Counted from the stretch's first letter, positions 50,181-59,685 are shown. The stretch is 64,000 nucleotides of DNA from Salinibaculum sp. SYNS191 (GCF_037338445.1 NZ_CP147838.1:1612001-1676000), one strand, 5' to 3'. A program made the numbers and translations. The notes: generated by a model not told the origin, from the sequence alone.

Positions 50181-50891
50181 TCAGATGTTCCGGCTGTTGT
50201 CGACGTGGACCTGGCGGTTGATTTCGAGCGATATCTTCTCCGAGACGGTGTTGCCGCCCCTGTTCTTCGGAATCGTCAACTGGTGTTCGATGCCGGTCGG
50301 CACCGACACGATTTCGAGTTCCCAGACGGTGTCGGCGACGGTCAGCGTCGTCCCGCGCAGCGGCGGCACGGAGTCCGAGGCGATGCAGTGGAGGACGCCG
50401 ATGCTCTCGGTCTCTATCATCCGCTGTTTGAAGTAGTTGAGCACCTCCTGGTACGCGTTCCGCTTTTCGGTGCGTTCGAGCGGGTTCGTCGGGTCGACGA
50501 CGACGTTGGACGTCCGGTCGACCGCCTCGATGGCGTCGTAGACGCCGTTCAGCAGGACGTTCTCATCGGTGGAGGCGATAGACGGCGCCCGGTTGCCGGT
50601 CACCTCCTTGAAGAACTTGTTGTCCATCGTGGCCGACTTCCCCACGTACTCGACCGTGACATCGGCCTCGAAGTCGTGGACGCCCCTGAGCCCGTCCTCG
50701 ACGGCGTCGTTCCACCTGAGCGTCGAGAGGTATTTCGTCGGTCGCTCCCGCATCAGATGATGGACGAGCGATTCGCTCTGGCTCCCCGGCGGTGTGACCA
50801 GCGCCAGGAGATTCCCCGGCGGAAGGCCGCCCTCTAGCTGTCTGTCGATTGCTTCCACCCCTGTCGATAGTTTCTGCGCCACGTTGCCCAC
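50181..50891 (-). CDS. RecA/KaiC-fold protein without Walker A
   Basis: 236 residues from GTG 50891. The start KLSTGVEAIDRQLEGGLPPGNLLALVTPPGSQSESLVHHLM aligns with KaiC/RAD55-type proteins (STGIxxLDxxLGGGxPxGxxxLI.G.PGSGKT), but the P-loop GxxxxGK[ST] is PPGSQSES; the lysine is missing. The remaining core has SNVVVDPTNPLER (Walker-B-like) and an extra C-terminal beta region. It is probably a non-hydrolysing regulator. Haloarchaea contain several such RecA-like pseudo-ATPases. Confidence 0.78.
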   Translation of the reverse strand: MGNVAQKLSTGVEAIDRQLEGGLPPGNLLALVTPPGSQSESLVHHLMRERPTKYLSTLRWNDAVEDGLRGVHDFEADVTVEYVGKSATMDNKFFKEVTGNRAPSIASTDENVLLNGVYDAIEAVDRTSNVVVDPTNPLERTEKRNAYQEVLNYFKQRMIETESIGVLHCIASDSVPPLRGTTLTVADTVWELEIVSVPTGIEHQLTIPKNRGGNTVSEKISLEINRQVHVDNSRNI

Positions 50892-51075
50892 CTACAAGTT
50901 ACACTGAATTGATAAGGGATATACTTAGCGGCCACGCTCGACGCGGCCCCACCGGAGCGGGACCCCAACTGGCGACGTCGGCAGCGACGCCGACCGACGG
51001 AGCGGGCTGACCGGCCGCTCGCGTCCCGCGAGCCGGAACTGACAGCCTTATTCCCGCCGAGGGAGTACGCCCTGT

Positions 51076-51693
51076 ATGTTCGAGACGCGGCCGGACCGGG
51101 ACGCGGAGGTCGTTCTCGTCGGGCGGTCCAACGTCGGCAAGTCGACGCTTATGCGCGAACTCACCGGCCACACCTTCGACACCGGGCAACGCCCCGGCGT
51201 CACCCGCAAGCCCAACCACTACGACTGGGCACCGGAGGACTTCGTCCTCACCGACCTCCCCGGCTTCGGCTACATGAAGGGGCTCCCCGAGGACGCCCAG
51301 GAGGAGATCAAGACCGACGTGGTGCAGTACGTCGAGCGCTACGCCGACAACATCCTCGCCGGCGTGCTCGTGCTCGACGGGAAAGCCGTCGTCGACATCA
51401 TCGACCGCCACTCCGGCCCCGACGAGATCCCCCACGACGTCGAGCTCTTCCACTTCCTCCGGGACGTCGGCATCCCGCCCGTCGTCGCCGTCAACAAGAT
51501 GGACAAGGTCGACGACCGCGACCAGCGCCTGAACGACATCTGCGACCGCCTCGGCCTCGTCCCACCCTGGAAGCAGTGGCAGGAGACCATCGCCCCCATC
51601 AGCGCCAAGCGCGGGAACATCGACGCCGCGACCGAGGCCGTCCGCCACCACCTCCACGAAGCCAAACGAGACGACCTGTTCAAGTTCTTCTGA
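51076..51693 (+). CDS. engB: GTP-binding protein EngB
   Basis: 205 residues. G1 [15 protein letters not shown]2 GVTRKPN, G3 [13 protein letters not shown]4 NKMDK and G5 SAKRG. The sequence fits EngB/YihA, required for ribosome assembly. Start ATG at 51076. Downstream is a T-run with a hairpin. Confidence 0.93.
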   Translation: MFETRPDRDAEVVLVGRSNVGKSTLMRELTGHTFDTGQRPGVTRKPNHYDWAPEDFVLTDLPGFGYMKGLPEDAQEEIKTDVVQYVERYADNILAGVLVLDGKAVVDIIDRHSGPDEIPHDVELFHFLRDVGIPPVVAVNKMDKVDDRDQRLNDICDRLGLVPPWKQWQETIAPISAKRGNIDAATEAVRHHLHEAKRDDLFKFF

Positions 51694-51696
51694 GAC

Positions 51697-51741
51697 TACT
51701 TTTTGCGGCGTTGGGTGTCGCACACGCGCCTTCGGCGCGTG
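51697..51741. repeat. T-box and hairpin (recurrent extragenic element, copy 2)
   Basis: actactttttgcggcg begins a few bases past the engB stop; the hairpin cacgcgcc-ttc-ggcgcgtg (51723-51741) is perfect over 8 bases. Similar in build to the element near 9912-9955. Confidence 0.5.
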
Positions 51742-51782
51742 GCGCACCACTCCTTGCAAAAACATAGTGAAAAAGGCTGCTC

Positions 51783-51798
51783 GCGCTCGGTCGAGCGC
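51783..51798. repeat. Second hairpin after engB
   Basis: gcgctcg (51783-51789) pairs exactly with cgagcgc (51792-51798). It is near an A-rich tract (aaaaacatagtgaaaaagg), so it could terminate transcription from either side. Confidence 0.35.
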
Positions 51799-51927
51799 TC
51801 GCAGTACGACACATCAACCTACCGCCACCGCTCCCGCACGCGACACTCCTACTGGTCCCCGTTCTCGTGAATGGAGAGAGGGACACGCCGAGTCTGCCGG
51901 TGGCGAGTACAGGTCTCGACGGAGTAG

Positions 51928-52524
51928 TTATTGCGCCCAGGGGCGAGTGACTTTGAACGGGTCGAGTTCGGCGTAGTACGACCCGGTGAGACGGCCGACC
52001 GCGTCGACCTTCTCGACGTCTATCTTGCCGTCGGTGAGGAGTTCGTCGTCGACGGTAATGTGCTCGATGTGACCGAAGATGACGATGTGGTCGCCAATTT
52101 CCATCGTGTCGTGGAGGGTACACTCCATGGTGGCCTTGGCGGCGGCGACGAGCGGGACGTCGACGGTCTCCGCCTCACGACGGTCGAGGTCGGCGAGGTC
52201 GAACTCGTCTTCGTCACTGTCGACGTTGTCGCTGGTGCGGTCCATCGCCTCGACGAGGTCGCTGGTGACGAGATTGAGTCCGAACGCTTCGGTCTCGAGG
52301 ACGTTGGCAGCGGAGTCTTTCGGGGTCCCGTCGGGTCTGCGCTCGGTCGAGACCATGACGACTGGTGGGTTGGCCTCGATGACGCCCATGTAGAAGCTGT
52401 ACGGAGCGAGATTGTCGACGCCGTCGGGGCTGCGGCTGGACACCCAGCCGATGGGACGGGGGACGATAAGCGAGGTGAGCAAGCGATACATCTCGTCAAC
52501 GGCCTCGTCGGGGTTGACTTCCAT
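51928..52524 (-). CDS. Flavin reductase-family protein (FMN-binding split barrel)
   Basis: 198 residues. PRPIGWVSSRSPDGVDNLAPYSFYMGV is the FMN-binding N-terminal segment of the DIM6/NTAB family; the stretch KDSAANVLETEAFGLNLVT follows. No catalytic cysteine pair. Such proteins reduce flavins or act in oxidoreductions. The ATG at 52524 (MEVNPDEAVDEMYRLLTSL) is taken; the upstream 13 residues are an unsupported extension. Confidence 0.86.
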   Translation of the reverse strand: MEVNPDEAVDEMYRLLTSLIVPRPIGWVSSRSPDGVDNLAPYSFYMGVIEANPPVVMVSTERRPDGTPKDSAANVLETEAFGLNLVTSDLVEAMDRTSDNVDSDEDEFDLADLDRREAETVDVPLVAAAKATMECTLHDTMEIGDHIVIFGHIEHITVDDELLTDGKIDVEKVDAVGRLTGSYYAELDPFKVTRPWAQ

Positions 52525-52691
52525 TGCCAGCCCTCGGGAAGCCAGCGTAATAGCTCGACCCATTTGGTCACTCCCCGCGTTGGCGACGTGTCAAGAAGTC
52601 CGAGTTCGGTAGCGAAGCCCTCGGTGAGGAAACGACGTGATGACGAGCCGGCGGCTCGACGCGTGGCGTCACCGCAGAACGAACCGGGTCG

Positions 52692-52985
52692 TCAGGCGAC
52701 GTTGAAGCCCTTGTCCCGGAGGAAATCCTCGACGCGGCCAGTGTGGTTGCCCTGGAGCTCTATCTGTCCGTCGTCTACCGTCCCCCCGCAGGCGAACTTC
52801 GACTTGAGGTCCGACGACAGCCGATCCATGTCGACGTCGCTCGGATCGAATCCCTCGATAATCGTTACCTCCTTCCCGTAGCGGCGCTCGTCGATGCGGA
52901 TGTTGATCTGCTGGGAGTCCTTGGCGACGTCTTCACAGACGCAGAGCTCCTCGGGCAGCCCGCACGTCGAGCAGACTTCCGACAT
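52692..52985 (-). CDS. Translation initiation factor aIF1 (SUI1)
   Basis: 97 residues. A four-cysteine zinc motif at the N-terminus ([13 protein letters not shown]) precedes the SUI1 domain: [20 protein letters not shown] and [19 protein letters not shown]. aIF1 improves start-site selection on the small subunit. The core is typical of archaeal SUI1. Start ATG 52985. Confidence 0.94.
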   Translation of the reverse strand: MSEVCSTCGLPEELCVCEDVAKDSQQINIRIDERRYGKEVTIIEGFDPSDVDMDRLSSDLKSKFACGGTVDDGQIELQGNHTGRVEDFLRDKGFNVA

Positions 52986-53056
52986 TACAGTTCGTCGTAC
53001 GAAATCTTCCTATTAAACACTGTCGGGACTATCAATCCCGGACTCGCGGGCCTGGG

Positions 53057-55198
53057 TCACGACTGACGCCTGATACGCTCGACGAGACTGCGGGCCTCGT
53101 CGGCCATCGCTTCGGTGGCGTCGTCGCCGTAGGCGGCCCGCTCGCGGAGCCGTGCGACCCGGCGGACCAGCGGCCCCGCATCGACGGCCGACAGGTAGCC
53201 CCTGACCGTCTCGCCGGTACGTCGCGGCCGGTGGCGACGTTCGAGCAGGTACGCGACCCGCTGCCAGGACCGCTCGACGTCGGTCCTCGGCTCGGCCCGC
53301 GGCTGGTAGCGCAGCCAGGCGAAGCGGTAGGCCCGCTCGGCCAGTCGGCTGCGCCGGACGCCGGCCGCGAGTCCGACGAAGGCGATGGCACCCAGCGCGA
53401 GCCGGTCCGTCGACGGGAGTTCCGGCAGCTGGATGCCGCCCTCGCCGTCGTCGTCGGCGCCCGAGCCGTTCTGTGGCCCGTCGGGAGGCGTCGGCGTCCC
53501 GCCGAGAGGGGTGGGACGGTTCGGCGTCGGCGTCGCGGTGGGCGTGGCCGTCCCGTCGGGCGTAGGAGTCCCGCCGGGCGTCGCGGTGCTCCCGGTCTCG
53601 GACGAGGACTCGAACTCGTCGATGCGCTCCTGCTCGGCTTCCTGGCGTGGCTCGGCCGGGGTCGGGTCGAACTGCACCCAGCCCGTCTCCGGGAAGTACA
53701 CCTCGACCCAGGCGTGGGAGTTCAGCCCGCGGACGACGTACTCGTCGTCCTCGACCTCCTCGCCGGGCGTGTAGCCGACGACGAGGCGCGCGGGGATGTC
53801 CTGCGTGCGCAGCATCGTGACCATCGTCGTCGCGTAGTAGGTGCAGTAGCCCCGCTCCATCTCGAAGAGGAAGGCGTCGGCGATGTTCCCCGACGGCTTC
53901 TCGACCTCCAGCGAGTACTCTCGGTTGGTCTGCAACCACTGCTGAATGCGCCGTGCGGCCTCGTAGCGGGTGGCGTCCGCGCCGACGAGGTTCGCCGTCC
54001 GTCGGGCGACGCGGTCCGGCGTGCTGGCGGGGAGTTGGGTGTACCGCTCGGCCAGTTCGGGCGGGTCCGCACCGACCGGTCCCGAGAGGTCCCCCGGTGA
54101 CGCGACGGGCACGGCACTGATGACCGAGTAGCTGTCGCCGGGGAGGAAGGGGCCTTCGCGTTCCAGTCCGCCCGCCTCCCTGACCGACGTGCGATTGGCG
54201 ACCGCGGAGCCGACCTCGACGGGACGCCACGCCGCTGGCATGATAGAGGTCGAGGACTCGACGCTGAACGTCTGTTGCAGCAGGCGCGAGCGACCCGGCG
54301 GCGAGGAGAGGACGTCCTCGCGGTAGGCCGTCGACTCGCCGCTACGGACCCACCCCTCGCCCGTGTAGCGGTTGTAGCTGCCGACCCGCCAGTACCGGCT
54401 CTCGGGGCTCGTCACCCTGAACCGGACCGCCGGCGAGAGGTCGATGGTCCCGGCGACGTCGAACGAGGACTCCGGCGAGAGGAGGCTCGCCTCGATGGTG
54501 TTCTCCCCACCGTCACCCCCCGCGAGGCCGACGGCGGCACCGGAGCCGCCGGGGACGACCGACACCAGCGCCGGCGTCAGCACCATCACCGCGAGGACGA
54601 CGGCCACCGTCTCGGCGTCCCGGACCGAGGCGTTCCGTCGGTGGAGGTCACCGAAGCCGAGCGCCGCGGCGGCACCGACGACGCCGAACAGCGTCACGGA
54701 CAGGCTGGCGTCGCCGGTGAGCACGAGGTAGCCGAGCATCCCGCCGGCGACGGCGGCAGCGCTGCCGTACCAGCCGCGCAGGCCCAGGTACCAGGTGACG
54801 AAGACGGGCGTCGGCGTGACCGACAGCGCCCACACCGTCGACCGCTCTATCTCCAGCAGCGACTGCCCGCTCAGGAGTTCGACGTTGCTCTCGACCATCG
54901 CCGCCACCGCCGGGTCGTACGGCAGCGAGACGACGTAGACGGCCAGTCCGACCGCGAGCGCCACGGCCGCCAGGACGAGCGCCACGGCGACCCGGAGCAC
55001 CCGGGCCAGCACCGTCGCCGCGACCGCCGCGACGCCGGCGAACAGGTAGAACGTCGAGAGGTCCCCGGAGACGTCGACGATGTCCCGGAGGACGAGCAAC
55101 ACCGAGCCCAGCAGCGTCGCCAGCCCGACCAGCGCGAGCGTCCGCGTCGCTGGCAGGGACGGGCGCGCCCACCGCCAGGCGCGGTCGACGGTGCTCAC
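53057..55198 (-). CDS. Transglutaminase-like membrane protein (TgpA-like, with DUF4129-type tail)
   Basis: 713 residues. Six or seven N-terminal membrane helices (about 20-230), then an extracytoplasmic transglutaminase domain with the Cys in GYCTYYATTMVTMLRTQDIPAR, His in LNSHAWVEVYFPETGW and Asp in FDPTPAE. A Thr/Pro-rich linker (GTPTPDGTATPTATPTPN) precedes a last helix and a cytoplasmic tail. The GTG at 55198 overlaps the DUF58 stop by four bases. It is the third gene of the MoxR-DUF58-transglutaminase operon, likely involved in envelope or protein-complex remodelling. Confidence 0.88.
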   Translation of the reverse strand: MSTVDRAWRWARPSLPATRTLALVGLATLLGSVLLVLRDIVDVSGDLSTFYLFAGVAAVAATVLARVLRVAVALVLAAVALAVGLAVYVVSLPYDPAVAAMVESNVELLSGQSLLEIERSTVWALSVTPTPVFVTWYLGLRGWYGSAAAVAGGMLGYLVLTGDASLSVTLFGVVGAAAALGFGDLHRRNASVRDAETVAVVLAVMVLTPALVSVVPGGSGAAVGLAGGDGGENTIEASLLSPESSFDVAGTIDLSPAVRFRVTSPESRYWRVGSYNRYTGEGWVRSGESTAYREDVLSSPPGRSRLLQQTFSVESSTSIMPAAWRPVEVGSAVANRTSVREAGGLEREGPFLPGDSYSVISAVPVASPGDLSGPVGADPPELAERYTQLPASTPDRVARRTANLVGADATRYEAARRIQQWLQTNREYSLEVEKPSGNIADAFLFEMERGYCTYYATTMVTMLRTQDIPARLVVGYTPGEEVEDDEYVVRGLNSHAWVEVYFPETGWVQFDPTPAEPRQEAEQERIDEFESSSETGSTATPGGTPTPDGTATPTATPTPNRPTPLGGTPTPPDGPQNGSGADDDGEGGIQLPELPSTDRLALGAIAFVGLAAGVRRSRLAERAYRFAWLRYQPRAEPRTDVERSWQRVAYLLERRHRPRRTGETVRGYLSAVDAGPLVRRVARLRERAAYGDDATEAMADEARSLVERIRRQS

Positions 55199-56175
55199 GG
55201 GACCACCTCCCCCGTGCCGGCACCGCCCGTTCCGCGGACCGCCTCGAACGACTGCGTGCGGTCGGCCAGCCGGACCGTCGTGCCCTCCGCGTCGGCGCTG
55301 ATTGCGACGTCGGCGCTCTCGCGAACCTCGGCGGGGAGCCGACCGGGGCCGGTCCGCGAGAGCAGGCGCAACAGCGCCTCCCGATGCTCGTCGCCCGTCT
55401 CGGCCGGGAGGCTGTCGTCGGGCGCGGTCAGCGAGACAGTGAGCCCGGCTTCGAGCGCGCTCGTCGCGAGCGTCGCGGCCGCGGCGGCCATCTCGTCGGT
55501 GTACCCCTCCGCGGCCTCGGCCGCGACGTGGACCGTCTCGTGTTGTTCGGCGGCCGCGAACTCCATCACCAGCAGGTCGTCGCGCTTGGCGCTTGACTTC
55601 CAGTGGACGTTCTTCAGCGGGTCGCCGGGTTCGTACTCGCGCAGGCGGTCGAACTGCTGGCGCTCGGCGGCGAGTTCGTCCGCGAACAGCGCGCTCAGCG
55701 CGCCGGCGTCCATCTCGTAGACTCGGGGGTAGACGACGAACTCGGTCGTCGCGTCGACGTCGACGCGGCGCTCGACGAACCCCAGCGGGTCGCGCTGGCG
55801 GACCCGCGGTGGGTCCAACCGGTAGATTCCCCGCCGGGCGAGGGTCAGCGTCCGCTCGACGGTCGCCGGCGGACTCACCACGGTGTCGACGTCCGCCGTC
55901 GCCAGCCCCTCCGGCAGGTGGAGGTCGAGCGTGACGAGCGCGCCGCCCGCCACGTCGATGGTCAGCGTGCGCTCGTCGCCGGGATAGCCAGACTGGAGGC
56001 GGCCGTACGCGACAGCCGGTTCCGGCGCGCGCCAGACGACGAACGCGCCGAAGAGGAAGGCGGCCAGCAGCGGCGCGGCCACCGCGTTGAGCGCGCGCTC
56101 GCCGGCGGCCCACGCGAGGCCCATTGCGAGTGCGACGACGACCAGCGCCGCCACACCGCGGCGGGTCGGCCTCAT
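55195..56175 (-). CDS. DUF58-domain protein
   Basis: 326 residues. Two N-terminal membrane helices, then a beta domain, then the DUF58 signature REYEPGDPLKNVHWKSSAKRDDLLVMEF (about 178-205). It acts with MoxR ATPases. It overlaps MoxR and the transglutaminase gene by four bases each, so the three are one translational unit. Confidence 0.9.
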   Translation of the reverse strand: MRPTRRGVAALVVVALAMGLAWAAGERALNAVAAPLLAAFLFGAFVVWRAPEPAVAYGRLQSGYPGDERTLTIDVAGGALVTLDLHLPEGLATADVDTVVSPPATVERTLTLARRGIYRLDPPRVRQRDPLGFVERRVDVDATTEFVVYPRVYEMDAGALSALFADELAAERQQFDRLREYEPGDPLKNVHWKSSAKRDDLLVMEFAAAEQHETVHVAAEAAEGYTDEMAAAAATLATSALEAGLTVSLTAPDDSLPAETGDEHREALLRLLSRTGPGRLPAEVRESADVAISADAEGTTVRLADRTQSFEAVRGTGGAGTGEVVP

Positions 56176-57146
56176 TCCGGGTCGACGGTGGCGAGCGCGT
56201 CCTCGACGACGTCACTCGCCGTGCGGTCGCTGTCGGTCCGCACCCGGTGGGTGAGGACGGCCCGCGCCTCCCGCTGGACGTCGTCGGGGACGACGTAGCC
56301 CCGCCCGTCGAGGACGGCCCGTGCCTGCGCGGCACGCAGCAGCGACAGCGTCCCGCGCGGACTGACGCCCAGTTGTGCGTGCTCGCGGGTGTACGTCGAC
56401 AGCCGCGTCGCGTAGGTGCGCACCTGCGAGGCGACGGTCACGTCGGCGGCGGTCCGTCGCGCGGCGGTGAGTTCGCCCAGCGTCGCGACCGGGGTCAACT
56501 CGTCGATGGGGTGGTCGCCGACGACGCGGCCGAGCATCTCCGTCTCCTCGGCCTCGTCGGGGTAGCCCAGCCGCAATTTCTTCATGAAGCGGTCGACCTC
56601 GGCCATCGGCAGGTCGTAGGCGCGGTCGCTCTCGACGGTGTTCTGGGTCGCGATGACGGTGAAGGGCTGGGGCACCTCACGGGTCGTCCCGTCGACGGTG
56701 ACCTGCTCCTCCTCCATCGCTTCGAGCAGCGCGCTCTGGGTCTTCGGCGGGGCGCGGTTGATTTCGTCGCCGAGCACCACGTTGCCGAAGATGGGGCCGG
56801 GGCGGAAGTCGAACTCGCCGGTCTTCTGGTTGTAGACGTTGACGCCGGTGACGTCGGAGGGCAGGAGGTCCGGCGTGAACTGGACGCGTTTGAACGTCCC
56901 GTCGAACGAGCGGGCGACGGCGCGGGCGAGCATCGTCTTCCCGACGCCGGGGACGTCCTCCAGCAGGACGTGCCCGCGGCCCAGCAGCGTCGTGACGATG
57001 TGCTCTATCTCCTCGTGGTGGCCCACGATGACGCGCTCGACGTTCTCGATGACGTCGTCGACGACTGCGCTGGCCTCGTCGATAGCGCGCTCCGGCTGTA
57101 CGTCGGCGGCTTCGGTCTCGGTGTCTGTCATGGGTTCGGGGGACAT
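56172..57146 (-). CDS. MoxR-family AAA+ ATPase
   Basis: 324 residues. Walker A is EDVPGVGKTMLARA, Walker B VVLGDEINRAPPKTQSAL, sensor I VIATQNTVE, arginine finger and sensor II in the C-terminal half (VDRFMKKL, GVSPRGTLSLLRAAQA). MoxR acts as a chaperone for maturation of protein complexes or metal centres. The start at 57146 (MSPEPMTDTE) or five codons later (57131) are possible. Confidence 0.92.
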   Translation of the reverse strand: MSPEPMTDTETEAADVQPERAIDEASAVVDDVIENVERVIVGHHEEIEHIVTTLLGRGHVLLEDVPGVGKTMLARAVARSFDGTFKRVQFTPDLLPSDVTGVNVYNQKTGEFDFRPGPIFGNVVLGDEINRAPPKTQSALLEAMEEEQVTVDGTTREVPQPFTVIATQNTVESDRAYDLPMAEVDRFMKKLRLGYPDEAEETEMLGRVVGDHPIDELTPVATLGELTAARRTAADVTVASQVRTYATRLSTYTREHAQLGVSPRGTLSLLRAAQARAVLDGRGYVVPDDVQREARAVLTHRVRTDSDRTASDVVEDALATVDPE

Positions 57147-57328
57147 ACTCGTGGTCGGGCAGCGTCGGTGGGGCATCCGCCAGGATTCACCAAGTGTCTT
57201 ATGCCTCCGTGTGTCGCCGCCACACACCGCGAGTGCACGTTGCACACGCATAACGGCGCGAGCGTAGTAAGGATGCGGGTCAGTTCACTACCGAACGGTT
57301 CCCTGAGAAACGATGACGAAAGGAGCGG

Positions 57329-57694
57329 CTACCACTCCTTGCAGTCCGGACAGACCAGGCCGTCGTCGCCCCGCCAGCGGCGCTCGACGGTCTCGCCGCA
57401 GGCCGCACAGACGGCTCCTGCCGGCGTCCACTGGTAGGTCGTCGTCGCCGGGTCGACGTCCGCCGCGGGTTCGTCTGTGTCGGGAGCGTCGGCGTCCGTC
57501 TCTGTCGCCGGAGTTTCACCGGCGTCGTGGGTGTCGGCGTCCGTCTCTGTCGCCGGAGCATCACCGGCGTCGCTCGCGACCGGGGCGGAATCCGAGTCGG
57601 TAGCATCCGCGGCCCGCTCGGGGTCGTCCCCGTCTTCGGCCCCATCGTCGTCCTCGCCGGCGTCGAGAAAGTCGTCGAGCGAGGTGTCGTCCAT
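57329..57694 (-). CDS. Acidic protein with C-terminal zinc ribbon and internal repeat
   Basis: 121 residues. The start MDDTSLDDFLDAGEDDD is followed by a low-complexity acidic region with two 15-residue repeats built on DAGxxPATETDAD, encoded by a 45-base tandem repeat (57491-57580). The C-terminus AVCAACGETVERRWRGDDG and LVCPDCKEW is a C4 zinc ribbon. DUF7573-like by memory. Likely regulatory or a chaperone-like zinc protein. Confidence 0.72.
   Translation of the reverse strand: MDDTSLDDFLDAGEDDDGAEDGDDPERAADATDSDSAPVASDAGDAPATETDADTHDAGETPATETDADAPDTDEPAADVDPATTTYQWTPAGAVCAACGETVERRWRGDDGLVCPDCKEW
57491..57580. repeat. 45-base tandem repeat, two copies
   Basis: The unit ggcgtccgtctctgtcgccgga... 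recurs at 57536, 45 bases after 57491, with a few mismatches at the codons that differ. It lies in frame in the acidic zinc-ribbon gene and encodes 15 residues. Confidence 0.7.
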
Positions 57695-57789
57695 GTCTGG
57701 ACCCGGGAGCGGACGGCCCTTAGCGATGTCGCTGGCAAATCCAGCCGTGGACAGAAGCACACAAGTACCACGGGCAGGAAGGCCCAGAT

Positions 57790-57999
57790 ATGTTCATCAG
57801 GCAGTTGTTCCAGAGTCTCCTCGACATGCCCGGCAAGTTCGTCGACGTCGCCATGCACGACCCGCTGGCGGCCGCGATGCTTACCGTCGGTGCTATCCTC
57901 GTGACGCTGTCGGTCGGCTACTTCACGCTGCTCGTGCTCGGGTCGGTCATCGACCTGTTCACCCCCGAGTCGAGCGGACCGCCTCGCCAGCCAAACTGA
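57790..57999 (+). CDS. Small membrane protein
   Basis: 69 residues. A helix at the N-terminus (MFIRQLFQSLLDMPGKFVDV) is amphipathic; the membrane helix is about 27-52 (AAMLTVGAILVTLSVGYFTLLVLG). The last 41 bases overlap the end of the convergent mer-like gene. Function unknown. Confidence 0.68.
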   Translation: MFIRQLFQSLLDMPGKFVDVAMHDPLAAAMLTVGAILVTLSVGYFTLLVLGSVIDLFTPESSGPPRQPN

Positions 58000-58936
58000 C
58001 CGCCGCGTCGAGGTCCGGGCCCAGCGGCGACCCCGCAACCAGGCCGTCTGCCGTCGACAGCACTTCTCCCATCCGCTCGCCGACCGTCTCCGGCGTTCCC
58101 GCGAGACAGAACGCGTCTATCATCTCCTCTGTAACGTCGCCGAAGGCCGCGGTGAACTCGCCGGCCGCTATCTTCTCGCCGATGTCGCTCGCGAGCGCCG
58201 TGTCGAGTCCGTGCCGCTCCAGTAGCGGCGGCGGCGCGCTCCCGGCGATGAAGGCGACCGGCGGGCGGGCGGCCTCGCGGGCCTCCTTGGCGTCCTCGGC
58301 CACGCTGACGCTCGCGTAGGCGACGAAGTCGAAGTCACCGCGGTGGTCGGGACGCTCCTCCAGTCCCTCCGCGACGCGGTCGGCGGCCCACTCGATGTCG
58401 CGCGGGTGAGCCCCGTTGAACAGCACGCCGTCGGCGTACTTCGCGGCCATCCGCGTCATGTCCGGCCCCTGTGCGCCGACGTAGACCGGGATGGCGCGGG
58501 CGTCATAGTTCAGGCCGGCGTCGACGGCCTCGAAGGTGCCGTCGTGGTCGACGCGCTCTCCGTCCCAGAGGCGGCGGGCGACCTGCATCGTCTCCAGGAC
58601 CCGCCGCAGCGGCGCGTCGTCGTCGTAGCCGAGGTTCGACAGCGTCGACCGGTCGCCGGCACCGACGCCGAAGACGCCGCGGCCGCCGGCGAGTTCGTCC
58701 AGCGTCGCCATCCGCGAGGCCAGCGTCACCGGATGGGTCTCGTAGGGGTTGGTGATGCCCGGCCCCAGACGCACGTCGTCGGTCGCCCGCGCCATGTCGG
58801 CCAGCGCGACGAACTCGTCGCGGTTGTTGTAGTGGTGGCTGGCGAACACGGTGTCGAAGCCCGCCGCCTCCGCGCTGACGGCGAGGTCGGTCAGGCGCGG
58901 GACCGGGTGCTCGGGCGTGAGTTCGACGCCAATCAC
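57959..58936 (-). CDS. mer: F420-dependent methylenetetrahydromethanopterin reductase-like (LLM flavin family) protein
   Basis: 325 residues from GTG 58936. The TIM-barrel LLM family pattern IGVELTPEHPVPRLTDLAVSAEAAGFDTVFASHH, GVGAGDRSTLSNLGYD, and AIPVYVGAQGPDMTRMAAKYADGVLFNGAHPRD. Closest to Mer, which reduces methylene-tetrahydropterin with F420H2. In haloarchaea, which lack methanogenesis, it would serve folate/pterin C1 chemistry. It overlaps cofE by four bases, linking it to F420 supply. Confidence 0.85.
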   Translation of the reverse strand: MIGVELTPEHPVPRLTDLAVSAEAAGFDTVFASHHYNNRDEFVALADMARATDDVRLGPGITNPYETHPVTLASRMATLDELAGGRGVFGVGAGDRSTLSNLGYDDDAPLRRVLETMQVARRLWDGERVDHDGTFEAVDAGLNYDARAIPVYVGAQGPDMTRMAAKYADGVLFNGAHPRDIEWAADRVAEGLEERPDHRGDFDFVAYASVSVAEDAKEAREAARPPVAFIAGSAPPPLLERHGLDTALASDIGEKIAAGEFTAAFGDVTEEMIDAFCLAGTPETVGERMGEVLSTADGLVAGSPLGPDLDAAVSLAGEAVRSTRG

Positions 58937-59685
58937 GCCTGGCCCTCCCACGCGGCGAGCGCCCGGCGGACGATGTCGTCCTCCTCCTTCCTGAATAGCT
59001 CGTCGCTGCCGGCGTGGTCGCCGAACTCGAAGTCGCGCACGACGGCCACCGGCGTCCCGCCGTCGCCCTCGCCGGTGACGAGGTTCGCGGCGGCGGCGAG
59101 TTCGTCGACGACGGCCTGGACCGTCGCGGTGAGTTCCTTCCCCTCGCGGTCGAACTCGCCGCGCCAGTCGCGTGCTGCCGGGAGTCCGGCCCAGCCGAGT
59201 GCGACCCCGCGCTGGCCGTAGCGGAACGGCCGCCCGGAGGTGTCCGTCACGACGACGCGTGCCCCCAGGTCCTCGTGGAGCGCCTGCGCGCTCGCGCCGG
59301 GAGCCTCGGGGAGCAGGAGGAGGTCCGCGTCGGGCAGGTTCGAGCGGTCGATGCCCGCGTTGACCGTGATGTGGCCGAAGGGGGTGACCGCGAGCATGAT
59401 GGGAAAGTCGATGAGCAGTTCCTCGCTGGCCTCGATGACGGCCTGGGCGAAGCGGGGGTCCTTCTCCTCGCCGGCGATGTCGGCGACGCGGTCGGCGATG
59501 GAGCGGGCGCGCTCGCCGGCCTCGTAGTCGGCGAGGTCGGCCTGTCGACCCTCGGCTTTCGAGACGATGGTGCTGGCGACACAGACCACGTCGTCGGGCC
59601 GGAGGTCGACCCGTTCGGCGACGAGCGCGGCGATGTCGTCGCCGGGGCGTACCTCCGGCAGTCCCTCGACGGCGAAGACGTCCAT
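58933..59685 (-). CDS. cofE: Coenzyme F420-0:L-glutamate ligase
   Basis: 250 residues. CofE adds glutamates to F420-0 using GTP. Key stretches: VVCVASTIVSKAEGRQADL, DPRFAQAVIEASEELL, and ARVVVTDTSGRPFRYGQRGVALGWAG. Length is normal. It is upstream of and coupled to the mer-like gene, making a two-gene F420 operon. Confidence 0.92.
   Translation of the reverse strand: MDVFAVEGLPEVRPGDDIAALVAERVDLRPDDVVCVASTIVSKAEGRQADLADYEAGERARSIADRVADIAGEEKDPRFAQAVIEASEELLIDFPIMLAVTPFGHITVNAGIDRSNLPDADLLLLPEAPGASAQALHEDLGARVVVTDTSGRPFRYGQRGVALGWAGLPAARDWRGEFDREGKELTATVQAVVDELAAAANLVTGEGDGGTPVAVVRDFEFGDHAGSDELFRKEEDDIVRRALAAWEGQA

Noticed and set aside
55199..56335. N-terminal extension of the transglutaminase frame to 56335
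   Set aside because: The extra part is a shadow of the DUF58 gene; the GTG at 55198 with a four-base overlap is the natural start.
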